Of a stretch of 64,000 bases of DNA, positions 53,156-61,830 are shown piece after piece. Within the stretch, counting starts at the first letter, position 1; each line of letters opens with the position of its first letter. A program made the translations under genes and the position numbers. Below the pieces are notes generated by a model. It ran no database searches and was not told where the DNA came from. It saw only the letters and a program-made list of their open reading frames with translations. The stretch is taken from the NCBI RefSeq assembly GCF_030160295.1, contig NZ_BSOB01000053.1, positions 1 through 64,000 of the forward strand, given 5' to 3'. Origin of the DNA: Dyella acidisoli. Its GTDB lineage: Bacteria > Pseudomonadota > Gammaproteobacteria > Xanthomonadales > Rhodanobacteraceae.

Positions 53156-56112
53156 CCATGAGCGGGCAAACCATCACCGGCAGCGGCGCACCGAAAGTCG
53201 TTTCGCAGCGGGCGATTCTTGTCCTGGGCAGTCTTACCGCTGTCCTGTTGCTAGTCATCTTAACGAGCGATCTGCGCTCGAATCTTCGTGCCCAATGGAA
53301 CGAGAGCGCCCGACGTGCGAACGAAGTAGCGCTCAGTGCGGCGCAAATGCTACAGGCTCCGCTCCGTATGAGCATCAATGCCCTGATGGTCATCGCCGAG
53401 GAATCCCATCACCTTCAACAAACGGTACCGCAGCAGCACGATGCACTCATGCAGAACGTTGTTGCCGCGGTGGTGCGGCGGCAACCTCAGGTTGTCGATG
53501 TTGGCTTCGTCGACATAGCCGCCACCGGTGAGGCGCCAGCGCTGCCGCAGGACGGCGGTGTTTGGACATCTTGTGACACAAACCTGCCCTCGATAACCGG
53601 CATGCCGTGCTTTGGGGCAGCTGAGAAAAAGCCCGGCCGCGGGATGGTGCTGCCGATCGCTGCACCCGTCGACGGGCACAAATGGGTGGTCGGCAATATC
53701 CGGATCGCCGCGTTGGAACGCTATCTCGCATCGGTGCCCCATCCCCGCAGCGTGTCTTTTTTGGTCAAGGGTGGCTACGGGCGAGTCGTCATGCGTGGTG
53801 GCAAACCCGCAGCGGTTTCCAACGCTGAATCGGAAATGCCTCGGTGGATGAGGTGGGTGATCGATACGAGTACATTCGCTCCGCTTCGAGCGACGGCACC
53901 CGTGGGGAGCTATCCGTTTACCGTTGAGGCGGAGGTGACCAGCCAGGATGCGCTGGCACCCTGGTACCGCCAACTGACTGCCATCGTCATCTTCTATCTG
54001 TTCTATCTGGCGGCGTTTATCTGTCTGCTGAGAGTGGTGGCACGCGCCACGGCGTTGCAGCACCACTACATCCGGAGCTTGCATGCCAAGTCGGAGGATT
54101 TGCGCCTGGCCCAACGGGTAGGGCGAACCGGCATGTGGTCGCTCAGCGATGATGGGCAATGCTTTGAGTATTCCGAAGAAGCCGAAGAATTATTCGGATT
54201 GCACAACGGGAAGACGATCACGAGCATCAAGGATGTGCTTGCCATGGTGGTGCCGTCGGATCGCTGGTCGCTGATGCGTCGCGTCAAGGCGGCATGGGTC
54301 AGTGGTGCTCGTTTGCACACTGAATTTCGCTTGTACCTCGATAGCGGCGCAGTACGTTACCTCTCAGCGGGTGGCCAGGTCGTAACCGACGAGAGCGGTC
54401 TGCGGCGCATGACCGGCACGATTGCGGATGTAACGGAGCAGTGGGAGGCGCGGCGCCTGCAAAAGGAAAGCGAGCATCGGTTCGAAGTGCTATTCGAGCA
54501 GAATCCGCTGCCTTTCTGGGTGTTCGATATTGCCTCCTTGCGTATTCTGGAAGTGAATGCAGCAGCGCTGCGTGCGTACGGCTATTCACGTGAAGAATTC
54601 CTGGCGATGTCGATTCTGGACCTGCGCGATCCCGGCGATCATCCCACCCTTATCGCGCATGTCGCAGCGCCGCTGGAGGCGAGGCAAGCACGCAAGATTT
54701 GGCTCCATCGCACCAAATCAGGTTCTGCCATTAGCGTTCGCATCCATAGTGCCGAGATCATGTTTGCAAATCGCCCGGCTCGCCTGGTGCTGGCTGAGGA
54801 CATCACTTCACATTTGGCGGATGAGCGCGAGCTGGCGTACCGCGCCTCGCACGACCTTGTTACGGGGCTGCCCAACCAGCATGCATTGATGGAATGGATG
54901 GACGTGCGCATCGCCGCCGGATCTTCCTTTGAAGTCGCGTACCTTCAACTGCTGGGTCTGGACGCCATCGGAGACACCTTCGGGATCAACGTATCCACGG
55001 GAATTGTGCAGGTGGTCGCGTCGCGTCTTGCCCAGTTGAGCGACGGTCACGGATACCTCACGGCCATTACCCATCAGGCATTTGTATTGGCGGATTCGAA
55101 TCCCCTGACTGACGCCTTGCTGCACGCAATCGCTGAATGCGTGACCGAGCCGATCTACTACAAAGACACCCAGCACCAGATCAGCATCGTGATTGGCGTT
55201 GCCAGCTATCCACGCGATGGCATCCAAAGCGACGCTCTCATCGCGCGTGCTGCATTGGCTGCGCATGCGCATCTCCATAGCGATAAGCCCATCCACCATT
55301 TCGAGCCATTGATGGCGCAGCAATCCAGGGAGAAGCTGCATTTTTCGGCGTCCTTGCGGCGAGCCGTGAAACGAAGCGAATTCGAGCTGCATTTCCAACC
55401 GATCGCTGATTTTCCCGATATGCATCCGATCGGCCTGGAAGCACTGATTCGTTGGCCGCAGGGCGATGGCAGCTATATTTTTCCGTCGAGCTTCATCCCG
55501 GTATGCGAGGAGTCCGGCCTGATCGTGCCGTTAGGGCAATGGGTGCTGGATCAGGCGGCCAAGGCAAGTCGCGAATTACGGGATGCCGGTTTTGGTGACC
55601 TGTCGATTGCGGTCAATGTTTCTCCCGCCGAATTGCGCAGCAGCGATCTGATCGCCAACTTGCGCGCGGTTCGCGATACGTACTCGCTTGCCCATAACGC
55701 GCTGCGCGTTGAGCTGACGGAAAGCTGCCTGATCGAACATCGGGATAAGGCGATTGCCGTGATGAAACAGCTACGTGCAGACGGGGTTGCCGTCGCGCTC
55801 GATGATTTCGGTACGGGATTTTCTGGCCTTTCCTACTTGCGTGACTTGCCCATCGATATGCTGAAAATCGATCAGGCGTTCGTGCGAAATATTGATCGCG
55901 ACGCACGCTCAGCAACGATCTGCGATGCCATCATCGCTCTCGGTAAAAGCCTGAAAGTCAGCATCGTTGCCGAAGGCATCGAGAGGTATTCGCAATACCG
56001 ATGGCTGAATAAGCATGGATGCGACGGTGCGCAGGGTTATTACATTGGAAGGCCCGGGAAGCTGTCGGATCTTTTGGCGCAGTGGTCGCGTGCCAAGGAT
56101 CGCGTGCGGTGA
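53152..56112 (+). CDS. Membrane-bound PAS-GGDEF-EAL cyclic-di-GMP phosphodiesterase
   Basis: About 986 residues. A first membrane helix (AILVLGSLTAVLLLVILTS, about 20-38) and a second (AIVIFYLFYLAAFICLLRVVA) enclose a periplasmic sensor domain of about 240 residues with two cysteines (TSCDTN, MPCFGA). Two PAS-like domains follow, then a GGDEF domain in which the signature is replaced by THQAF, so it cannot make c-di-GMP. The C-terminal EAL domain is intact: E763 in LEALIRW, VNVSPAEL, ELTESCLIE, ALDDFGTGFSGLSYL, LKIDQAFV, VAEGIE and GAQGYYIGRP. It should degrade c-di-GMP and so oppose biofilm formation. Start uncertain between 53152 and 53158. Confidence 0.9.
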   Translation: MTMSGQTITGSGAPKVVSQRAILVLGSLTAVLLLVILTSDLRSNLRAQWNESARRANEVALSAAQMLQAPLRMSINALMVIAEESHHLQQTVPQQHDALMQNVVAAVVRRQPQVVDVGFVDIAATGEAPALPQDGGVWTSCDTNLPSITGMPCFGAAEKKPGRGMVLPIAAPVDGHKWVVGNIRIAALERYLASVPHPRSVSFLVKGGYGRVVMRGGKPAAVSNAESEMPRWMRWVIDTSTFAPLRATAPVGSYPFTVEAEVTSQDALAPWYRQLTAIVIFYLFYLAAFICLLRVVARATALQHHYIRSLHAKSEDLRLAQRVGRTGMWSLSDDGQCFEYSEEAEELFGLHNGKTITSIKDVLAMVVPSDRWSLMRRVKAAWVSGARLHTEFRLYLDSGAVRYLSAGGQVVTDESGLRRMTGTIADVTEQWEARRLQKESEHRFEVLFEQNPLPFWVFDIASLRILEVNAAALRAYGYSREEFLAMSILDLRDPGDHPTLIAHVAAPLEARQARKIWLHRTKSGSAISVRIHSAEIMFANRPARLVLAEDITSHLADERELAYRASHDLVTGLPNQHALMEWMDVRIAAGSSFEVAYLQLLGLDAIGDTFGINVSTGIVQVVASRLAQLSDGHGYLTAITHQAFVLADSNPLTDALLHAIAECVTEPIYYKDTQHQISIVIGVASYPRDGIQSDALIARAALAAHAHLHSDKPIHHFEPLMAQQSREKLHFSASLRRAVKRSEFELHFQPIADFPDMHPIGLEALIRWPQGDGSYIFPSSFIPVCEESGLIVPLGQWVLDQAAKASRELRDAGFGDLSIAVNVSPAELRSSDLIANLRAVRDTYSLAHNALRVELTESCLIEHRDKAIAVMKQLRADGVAVALDDFGTGFSGLSYLRDLPIDMLKIDQAFVRNIDRDARSATICDAIIALGKSLKVSIVAEGIERYSQYRWLNKHGCDGAQGYYIGRPGKLSDLLAQWSRAKDRVR

Positions 56113-56115
56113 ACC

Positions 56116-56137
56116 GTAGGTTGGGGTGCAAACCTAC
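56116..56137. repeat. Truncated family A repeat
   Basis: GTAGGTTGGGGTGCAAACCTAC keeps both ends but has lost the whole centre. It lies between two convergent genes. CTA at 56134-56136 is the TAG stop of the minus-strand sensor kinase. Confidence 0.65.
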
Positions 56138-57540
56138 GGCAGGGCAGCTGGAGGCATGGGCGGAAAGTGCAGCGTGAAACGCGTAAGGTTCGCCGCGCTC
56201 TGCGCCGATACCGCTCCTCCATGCAGCTCCATGATGCTCTTCACAATCGACAACCCGAGTCCGGTGGAGTTGGCCGAATCGCTGCGTGAACGGTCCACGC
56301 GGTAAAAGCGATCAAACAGTTTGTCCAGATGTTCCGGTTCGATGCCTTTGCCAGGGTTCTCAACACTGACATCCACGCCTTTCTCGGTATTCGCGGCACG
56401 CAAGCGAATGGCCTCACCGGAGGGTGTATAGCGCAACGCATTGGATAGCAGGTTGCTCACCGCGCGGCGGAACAAATCGCGATCCGCATAGACGTTGGCC
56501 GATGCATTCACTTGAATCGTAACGCCAGCCTCAGCGGAAAGGCCTTCGAAGTAGTCGGCAATGCGCTGCAGTTCCTGTGCAGCATCCAGCACCACGCGTT
56601 GCATCGCGAATTGAGGGCTTTCGGCGCGCGCCAGGAACAGCACGTTTTCGATAGTGCGGCTGACGCGGTCGCACTCTTCGATGTTGGAGCCGAGCAACGT
56701 TTCGTATTCAGCAATGGAACGATGGCGGTTCAGGGCCACTTCGTTGGCGCCGCGCAGATTGCCCAGGGGGGTGCGCAGGTCGTGCGCCAGATCCACCGTG
56801 AACTGCCATACGCGCGCAAAGCCTTGTTCCAGGCGGGCGAGCATTTCATTCAATGACGTGGCCAGCGCGAGCAGTTCGGTTGGAGCATCCTGCAGTGGCA
56901 TACGCTTGCTCAGCCGCTGAGCGGTAATGGCAGAGGCGCTTTCCGCCATGGCCCTCAGAGGACGCAGCGCGCGACGCACCAGCAGGTAGCTCAGCAATAC
57001 CGCGACCAGCAAGCCGGCAAGCAGGGAAAGCGATACGTCGCTGCGATACTTGTCGAGCAAGGCCATGCGGTCCGCCAGCGAGCGTGCTACGGCAATGGTC
57101 ACCGATTCACCGTCTTTCAGCGTGGCCGTCGTGGCTACGCCGCGTATCTCGTTGCCATCATGGTCTTTCCATGACTGGATGCTTTCGGGAACGATGCGCT
57201 GGTCTGCAGGAATAGCGGGCTGTGTGGGCAGCTCGTAGCCCAACGGGACATGATCGATCAGAAGACGACCCTCACGATCGATAACGCGCAATCCATTGGC
57301 ATTGTCGCCCAGCACCAACGCAATCAGCCGATCCTTGTGTGCAATGACATCATCAGGCGACCGCAACTCTTCGGCCAGCCTGCGCAGATGCCGCGCATCC
57401 AGCATGATGTTGGTCTGGTCATGGATATAGATGCGTCGTGTCACCGCTTTGAATAGAAGCACGCCTACCACGCTGAAGCAGGCCACCGTAATCACTACAA
57501 ACGTGATGGTGAGTCGCGCGGTGAGCGACAGGCGCATCAT
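56134..57540 (-). CDS. Sensor histidine kinase of the heavy-metal/CusS-like type
   Basis: About 468 residues. Two membrane helices (about 10-32, [19 protein letters not shown], and 168-187, [18 protein letters not shown]) bracket a periplasmic sensor of about 135 residues. HAMP follows ([28 protein letters not shown]). HisKA has H253 in [15 protein letters not shown], and the ATPase has [21 protein letters not shown] and [18 protein letters not shown]. The pattern is that of CusS/IrlS/CopS kinases. It overlaps the response regulator stop (ATGATGA region), so they form an operon. It faces, across a divergent promoter, an RND efflux operon that it may control. Confidence 0.9.
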   Translation of the reverse strand: MMRLSLTARLTITFVVITVACFSVVGVLLFKAVTRRIYIHDQTNIMLDARHLRRLAEELRSPDDVIAHKDRLIALVLGDNANGLRVIDREGRLLIDHVPLGYELPTQPAIPADQRIVPESIQSWKDHDGNEIRGVATTATLKDGESVTIAVARSLADRMALLDKYRSDVSLSLLAGLLVAVLLSYLLVRRALRPLRAMAESASAITAQRLSKRMPLQDAPTELLALATSLNEMLARLEQGFARVWQFTVDLAHDLRTPLGNLRGANEVALNRHRSIAEYETLLGSNIEECDRVSRTIENVLFLARAESPQFAMQRVVLDAAQELQRIADYFEGLSAEAGVTIQVNASANVYADRDLFRRAVSNLLSNALRYTPSGEAIRLRAANTEKGVDVSVENPGKGIEPEHLDKLFDRFYRVDRSRSDSANSTGLGLSIVKSIMELHGGAVSAQSAANLTRFTLHFPPMPPAALP

Positions 57541-58217
57541 TGATCCTCGTATTCGAGATCGAGCACGTAGCCCATGCCGCGCACCGTGTGGATCAGCTTT
57601 ACCTCGAAGCCATCGTCGATCTTTGCTCGCAGGCGCCGGATCGCAACTTCCACCACGTTGGTATCGCTGTCGAAATTCATGTCCCACACGAAGGAGGCAA
57701 TCTGCGTGCGGCTTAGCACTTCGCCACGCCGGCGCGCGAGCAATTGCAGCAGCGAGAATTCGCGCGGAGTGAGATCGACGCGCTGGCCGCCACGTCGTAC
57801 GCGCCGGCGAATCGCGTCGATCTCCAGATCGCCGATGTGCATGTGCTCCACGTCCCTGGGAGGGCCGCGGCGAAGCAGGGTGCGAATACGGGCCAGCAGT
57901 TCCACGAAGGCGAACGGCTTCACCAGATAATCATCGGCGCCCAGTTCCAGGCCGCGAACACGTTCTTCCAGTTCGTCCATCGCAGTAAGAAACAGTACGG
58001 GCGTATCGCGCTTGGCTCGCAGGCGCTTCAGCACCTCCCAGCCATCCATGCCGGGCAGCATGATGTCGAGCACGATCAGGGCGTAGTCCTCTTCGAGCGC
58101 GTTATGCAGGCCGTCGATGCCGTTAGTGGCGATATCGACGGTGAAGCCGGATTCCTCGAGCCCTTTCTTCAGGTACTCGCCGGCTTTTTTTTCGTCTTCG
58201 ACAACGAGCAGGCGCAT
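57537..58217 (-). CDS. OmpR-family response regulator (CusR/IrlR-like)
   Basis: The 226-residue protein has an intact receiver: EDE (7-9), D51 in [15 protein letters not shown]78 in FLTAMD and K100 in YLVKPF. It also has a winged-helix output domain ([68 protein letters not shown]). RGMGYVL and the FDSDTNVV stretch are typical of the CusR/CopR heavy-metal group. It is the first gene of the two-component operon. A 22-bp sequence upstream of it is repeated upstream of the RND pump. Confidence 0.92.
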   Translation of the reverse strand: MRLLVVEDEKKAGEYLKKGLEESGFTVDIATNGIDGLHNALEEDYALIVLDIMLPGMDGWEVLKRLRAKRDTPVLFLTAMDELEERVRGLELGADDYLVKPFAFVELLARIRTLLRRGPPRDVEHMHIGDLEIDAIRRRVRRGGQRVDLTPREFSLLQLLARRRGEVLSRTQIASFVWDMNFDSDTNVVEVAIRRLRAKIDDGFEVKLIHTVRGMGYVLDLEYEDQ

Positions 58218-58268
58218 GGGAGTTCTCGACCTTGGATGGAAGAAATCATAGCCCTATGCGCCCATGGC

Positions 58269-58290
58269 CGCGATTACAGAATCGTCAGCT
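58269..58290. promoter_or_regulatory. 22-bp repeated sequence upstream of the response regulator
   Basis: CGCGATTACAGAATCGTCAG followed by CT is identical to 58504-58525, and on this side is followed by GCTGAC so that GTCAGC-T-GCTGAC forms a short palindrome. It is 52 bases from the regulator start. Candidate binding site of the CusR-like regulator. Confidence 0.5.
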
Positions 58291-58332
58291 GCTGACCTGT
58301 GTACGTAGACATGAAATCTACATTACCCTCAA

Positions 58333-58415
58333 GCCGTCATTCCCGCGAAAGCGGGAATCCATCTTGCTCTGATGCATCCTTAAAAGTGGATTCCCGCTTT
58401 CGCGGGAATGACGGC
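58333..58415. repeat. Palindromic repeat, family D (complete copy)
   Basis: GCCGTCATTCCCGCGAAAGC ... GCTTTCGCGGGAATGACGGC with an AT-richer centre (CATCTTGCTCTGATGCATCC). It sits between the two 22-bp repeats. Confidence 0.85.
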
Positions 58416-58463
58416 CTCTGGGGCGGCTTTCATCACGGCGCGTGCCGTTATGCACCATGTGAC

Positions 58464-58487
58464 TGTTGGGGTTTGCACCCCAACCTA
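58464..58487. repeat. Half copy of family A
   Basis: GTTGGGGTTTGCACCCCAAC followed by CTA. Only the right-hand hairpin of the family remains. Confidence 0.6.
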
Positions 58488-58503
58488 AAAAGTCCCGGCC
58501 TAT

Positions 58504-58525
58504 CGCGATTACAGAATCGTCAGCT
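58504..58525. promoter_or_regulatory. 22-bp repeated sequence upstream of the RND operon
   Basis: Identical to 58269-58290 and in the same orientation, 85 bases before the RND permease start. Following bases are TCTTGTCAG. Could be the operator through which the divergent response regulator activates the pump. Confidence 0.5.
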
Positions 58526-58610
58526 TCTTGTCAGTGCCCGGCAAGCACCCGGTATCTAGCCTTTGTACATCGTCCGTTCAAAGGCCTGTTAGGCCGGCAA
58601 GAGGTTCGAC

Positions 58611-61600
58611 ATGTGGATTGTTCACCTGGCATTGCGCCGACCCTACACGTTCATCGTGTTGGCATTGCTGCTCTTCATCATCGGGCCGTTGATGATCCTG
58701 CGCACGCCGACTGACATTTTCCCCAACATCAACATCCCGGTACTCAGCATCGTCTGGACCTACAACGGCTTCTCCGCAGATGACATGGCCAACCGGATCA
58801 CCACGCCGTTCGAGCGCGCGCTGACTTCCGACGTGGACAACATCGAGCACGTCGAATCGCAGACCGTCAATGGCACGGCGGTGATCAAGGTGTATTTCCA
58901 TCAGGGCGCGGATATCAACCGCGCGATTGCCGAGGCGGTATCCAGCGCGCAGTCGATCATCCGCGTGATGCCGCCTGGCACCTTGCCGCCGCTGGTGATC
59001 TCCTACAACGCCTCCACCGTACCGATCCTGCAGTTGGCACTGTCCAGCAAGACGCTGTCCGAGCAACAGCTGTATGACCTGGGCAATAACTTCATCCGCA
59101 CGCAGCTGGCGACTGTGCAGGGCGCGGCTGTGCCGCTGCCGTTTGGCGGCAAGGTGCGTCAGGTCATGGTGGACATCAATTCGCAGGCCATGCAGGCGCG
59201 TGGGTTGTCGCCGCTGGATGTCGTCAATGCGGTCAACGCGCAGAACCTGATTCTTCCCGGCGGCACGGCGAAGATCGGCACGCGGGAATACAACGTCAAC
59301 ATGAATGGCAGTCCGGCCACGGTGGCCGAACTCAATGACATGCCGGTCAAGGCCACGCAGGGCGGCGTGATCTATCTGCGCGATGTGGCCACGGTGCGTG
59401 ACGGCTTCGCGCCGCAAACCAACATCGTGCGTGTGAACGGCACGCGCTCGGCGCTGCTGCAGGTGGAAAAGAGCGGTGACGCGTCCACGCTGGACATCAT
59501 CCAGAACGTGAAAAACCTGCTGCCGAAGATCGCTGCAGGCTTGCCCAAGGCACTGCAGATCAAGCCGGTGTCCGATCAGTCGATTTTCGTGAGTTCCGCG
59601 GTGGCGGGCGTGGTGCGCGAGGGTGTCATGGCGGCGGGTCTCACGGCCATGATGATCCTGCTGTTCCTGGGCAGTTGGCGCTCGACGCTGATCATTGCCA
59701 TCACCATTCCGCTGTCCGTGATCACGTCGCTGATTGTGCTATCGGCGCTGGGACAGACCATCAACATCATGACGCTGGGCGGCTTGGCGTTGGCGGTGGG
59801 CATTCTGGTTGACGATGCCACGGTGGCGATCGAGGCGATCAGTCATCATCGCGAGTCGGGCAAGAGCTTGATGCAGTCCATCATCGATGCCTCTGCACAA
59901 ATTGCCTTGCCGACGCTGGTGTCGACGCTTTCCATCTGCATCGTGTTCCTGCCGATGTTCCTGCTGTCGGGCGTGGCGCGCTATCTGTTTGTGCCGCTGG
60001 CCGAAGCTGTGGTGTTTGCGATGCTGGCTTCGTATGTCTTCTCGCGCACGCTGATTCCCACGCTGGCGATGTACATGCTCAAGCATGAGAAGCATGGCGA
60101 TCAACGTGGAGCAGGGCGGTTCCAGGCGCTGCGCCGTTTCCAGCAGCGCTTCGAGCGCGGGTTCGAGTCGCTGCATGGCAAATATCAGGGTGCGCTGCGG
60201 ATGGCTATTGCACAACCGAAGCGTGTTGCGATCATTTTTGCGATCGCCTGCGGTGGTTCGCTGCTGCTGCTCCCGTTCCTGGGGCGTGATTTCTTCCCCA
60301 CATCCGACACTGGCGAAATCCGGCTGCACCTGCGCGCGCAAACGGGTACGCGCATCGAAGAGACCGCGCGCCTGGTGGACGAGGTGGAGCAGCACATCCG
60401 CACGCTGATTCCGGCCTCCCAGTTGGACACGATGTTGGACAACATCGGCCTGCCGGTCAGCGGCATCAATATGACGTATGACTCCTCGTTGCCGGTGGGT
60501 ACGTCCGACGCGGATATCCTGATCAGTCTGAAGGCCGACCACAAGCCGACAGAGCAGTATGTGACGTTGCTGCGCGATCGCCTCAATCAGGATTTTCCTG
60601 GCGTCACTTTCTCGTTTCTTCCTGCGGACATCATCAGCCAAACACTGGATTTCGGCTTGCCGTCACCGATCGATGTGCAAATCGTGGGTAAGGACAGCAC
60701 CGGCAACCGTAAAGTGGCAGAAAGCCTGCTGCGTTCCTTGCGCACGGTGCCTGGACTGGTTGATCCACGCATCCAGCAGCCGAATGACGCGCCTTCGATC
60801 AACGTGAACGTCGACCGCGTCAAGGCCACCGAAGCAGGCTTCCAGCAGCGCACGATTGCGCAGGATCTGCTGATTGCACTATCGGGCAGTTCACAGACAT
60901 CACCGAATTTCTGGCTTAACCCAAAGAACGGCGTGAGCTATCCGCTGATGACCGAAACGCCGCAGTACACCATCGATTCGCTGCAGGCGTTGCGCAACAT
61001 TCCATTGAGCGTCGACTCGGGCGCCAATCCGCAAGGCTTGCCACCGATTCTCGGTTCGCTGAGCAGCCTGTCGCGTGCTTCACAGGATGCAGTGGTGTCG
61101 CATTACAACGTGCAGCCGGTGATCGACATCTTTGCTGGTGTGCAGGGTCGTGATCTTGGCTCGGTGTCAGGTGACGTGCAGAAGTTGGTGAAGCAGGCCG
61201 AGGCGCAGCTGCCGGCAGGCTCCAGCATCGTTGTGCGCGGCGTGGTGCAGACCATGCAGTCCTCGTTCCAGGGCTTGCTGTTCGGCCTATTGTTCGCTGT
61301 GCTCCTGGTGTACGCGCTGATGGTGGTGAATTTCCAGTCGTGGGTGGATCCGCTGGTCATCATCAGCGGTCTGCCAGGCGCATTGGCCGGCATCACCTGG
61401 ATGCTGTACGTCACGCATACCACCGTGAGCGTGCCGGCTTTGACAGGCGCGATCATGTGCGTGGGCATCGCCACTGCGAACAGCATACTGGTGGTGAGTT
61501 TTGCGCGGGAACGCCTGGCGGCGGGTGCAACACCGCTGGAAGCCGCCTTCGATGCAGGCAGTACGCGCTTCCGCCCCGTGCTGATGACGGCGCTGGCCAT

Positions 61601-61817
61601 GCTGATCGGCATGTTGCCCATGTCGCTGGGTCTTGGCGATGGCGGCGAGCAGAACGCACCGCTTGGCCGTGCCGTGATCGGCGGCCTGATGTTCGGCACT
61701 GTTGCCACGCTGGTGTTCGTGCCCGCGGCATTCGCGGCCGTGCATCAGTGGCTGCGCGCGCGCAAGGGCACATCAAGTGATGCGTCATCTCTTTCCCTGC
61801 CTTCGCCATCGGTTTGA
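58611..61817 (+). CDS. RND-family efflux permease (AcrB/MdtB-like)
   Basis: The 1068-residue protein is a full-length RND inner-membrane pump. It has an N-terminal helix (TFIVLALLLFIIGPLMI) and a large periplasmic region with DIFPNINIPVLSIVW. Membrane helices 2-6 include GGLALAVGILVDDATVAIEAI, whose Asp pair is the proton relay of drug-type (HAE) pumps. A second periplasmic loop follows FIRDFFPTSDTGEI-like sequence, and the C-terminal helices end in APLGRAVIGGLMFGTVATLVFVPAAFA. It forms the trimeric core of a tripartite system with the following adaptor and outer-membrane genes. Substrate cannot be told; the metal-type regulators nearby do not prove a metal, as the relay is of the drug type. 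Confidence 0.93.
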   Translation: MWIVHLALRRPYTFIVLALLLFIIGPLMILRTPTDIFPNINIPVLSIVWTYNGFSADDMANRITTPFERALTSDVDNIEHVESQTVNGTAVIKVYFHQGADINRAIAEAVSSAQSIIRVMPPGTLPPLVISYNASTVPILQLALSSKTLSEQQLYDLGNNFIRTQLATVQGAAVPLPFGGKVRQVMVDINSQAMQARGLSPLDVVNAVNAQNLILPGGTAKIGTREYNVNMNGSPATVAELNDMPVKATQGGVIYLRDVATVRDGFAPQTNIVRVNGTRSALLQVEKSGDASTLDIIQNVKNLLPKIAAGLPKALQIKPVSDQSIFVSSAVAGVVREGVMAAGLTAMMILLFLGSWRSTLIIAITIPLSVITSLIVLSALGQTINIMTLGGLALAVGILVDDATVAIEAISHHRESGKSLMQSIIDASAQIALPTLVSTLSICIVFLPMFLLSGVARYLFVPLAEAVVFAMLASYVFSRTLIPTLAMYMLKHEKHGDQRGAGRFQALRRFQQRFERGFESLHGKYQGALRMAIAQPKRVAIIFAIACGGSLLLLPFLGRDFFPTSDTGEIRLHLRAQTGTRIEETARLVDEVEQHIRTLIPASQLDTMLDNIGLPVSGINMTYDSSLPVGTSDADILISLKADHKPTEQYVTLLRDRLNQDFPGVTFSFLPADIISQTLDFGLPSPIDVQIVGKDSTGNRKVAESLLRSLRTVPGLVDPRIQQPNDAPSINVNVDRVKATEAGFQQRTIAQDLLIALSGSSQTSPNFWLNPKNGVSYPLMTETPQYTIDSLQALRNIPLSVDSGANPQGLPPILGSLSSLSRASQDAVVSHYNVQPVIDIFAGVQGRDLGSVSGDVQKLVKQAEAQLPAGSSIVVRGVVQTMQSSFQGLLFGLLFAVLLVYALMVVNFQSWVDPLVIISGLPGALAGITWMLYVTHTTVSVPALTGAIMCVGIATANSILVVSFARERLAAGATPLEAAFDAGSTRFRPVLMTALAMLIGMLPMSLGLGDGGEQNAPLGRAVIGGLMFGTVATLVFVPAAFAAVHQWLRARKGTSSDASSLSLPSPSV

Positions 61818-61830
61818 TGGGAGCCGAGCC

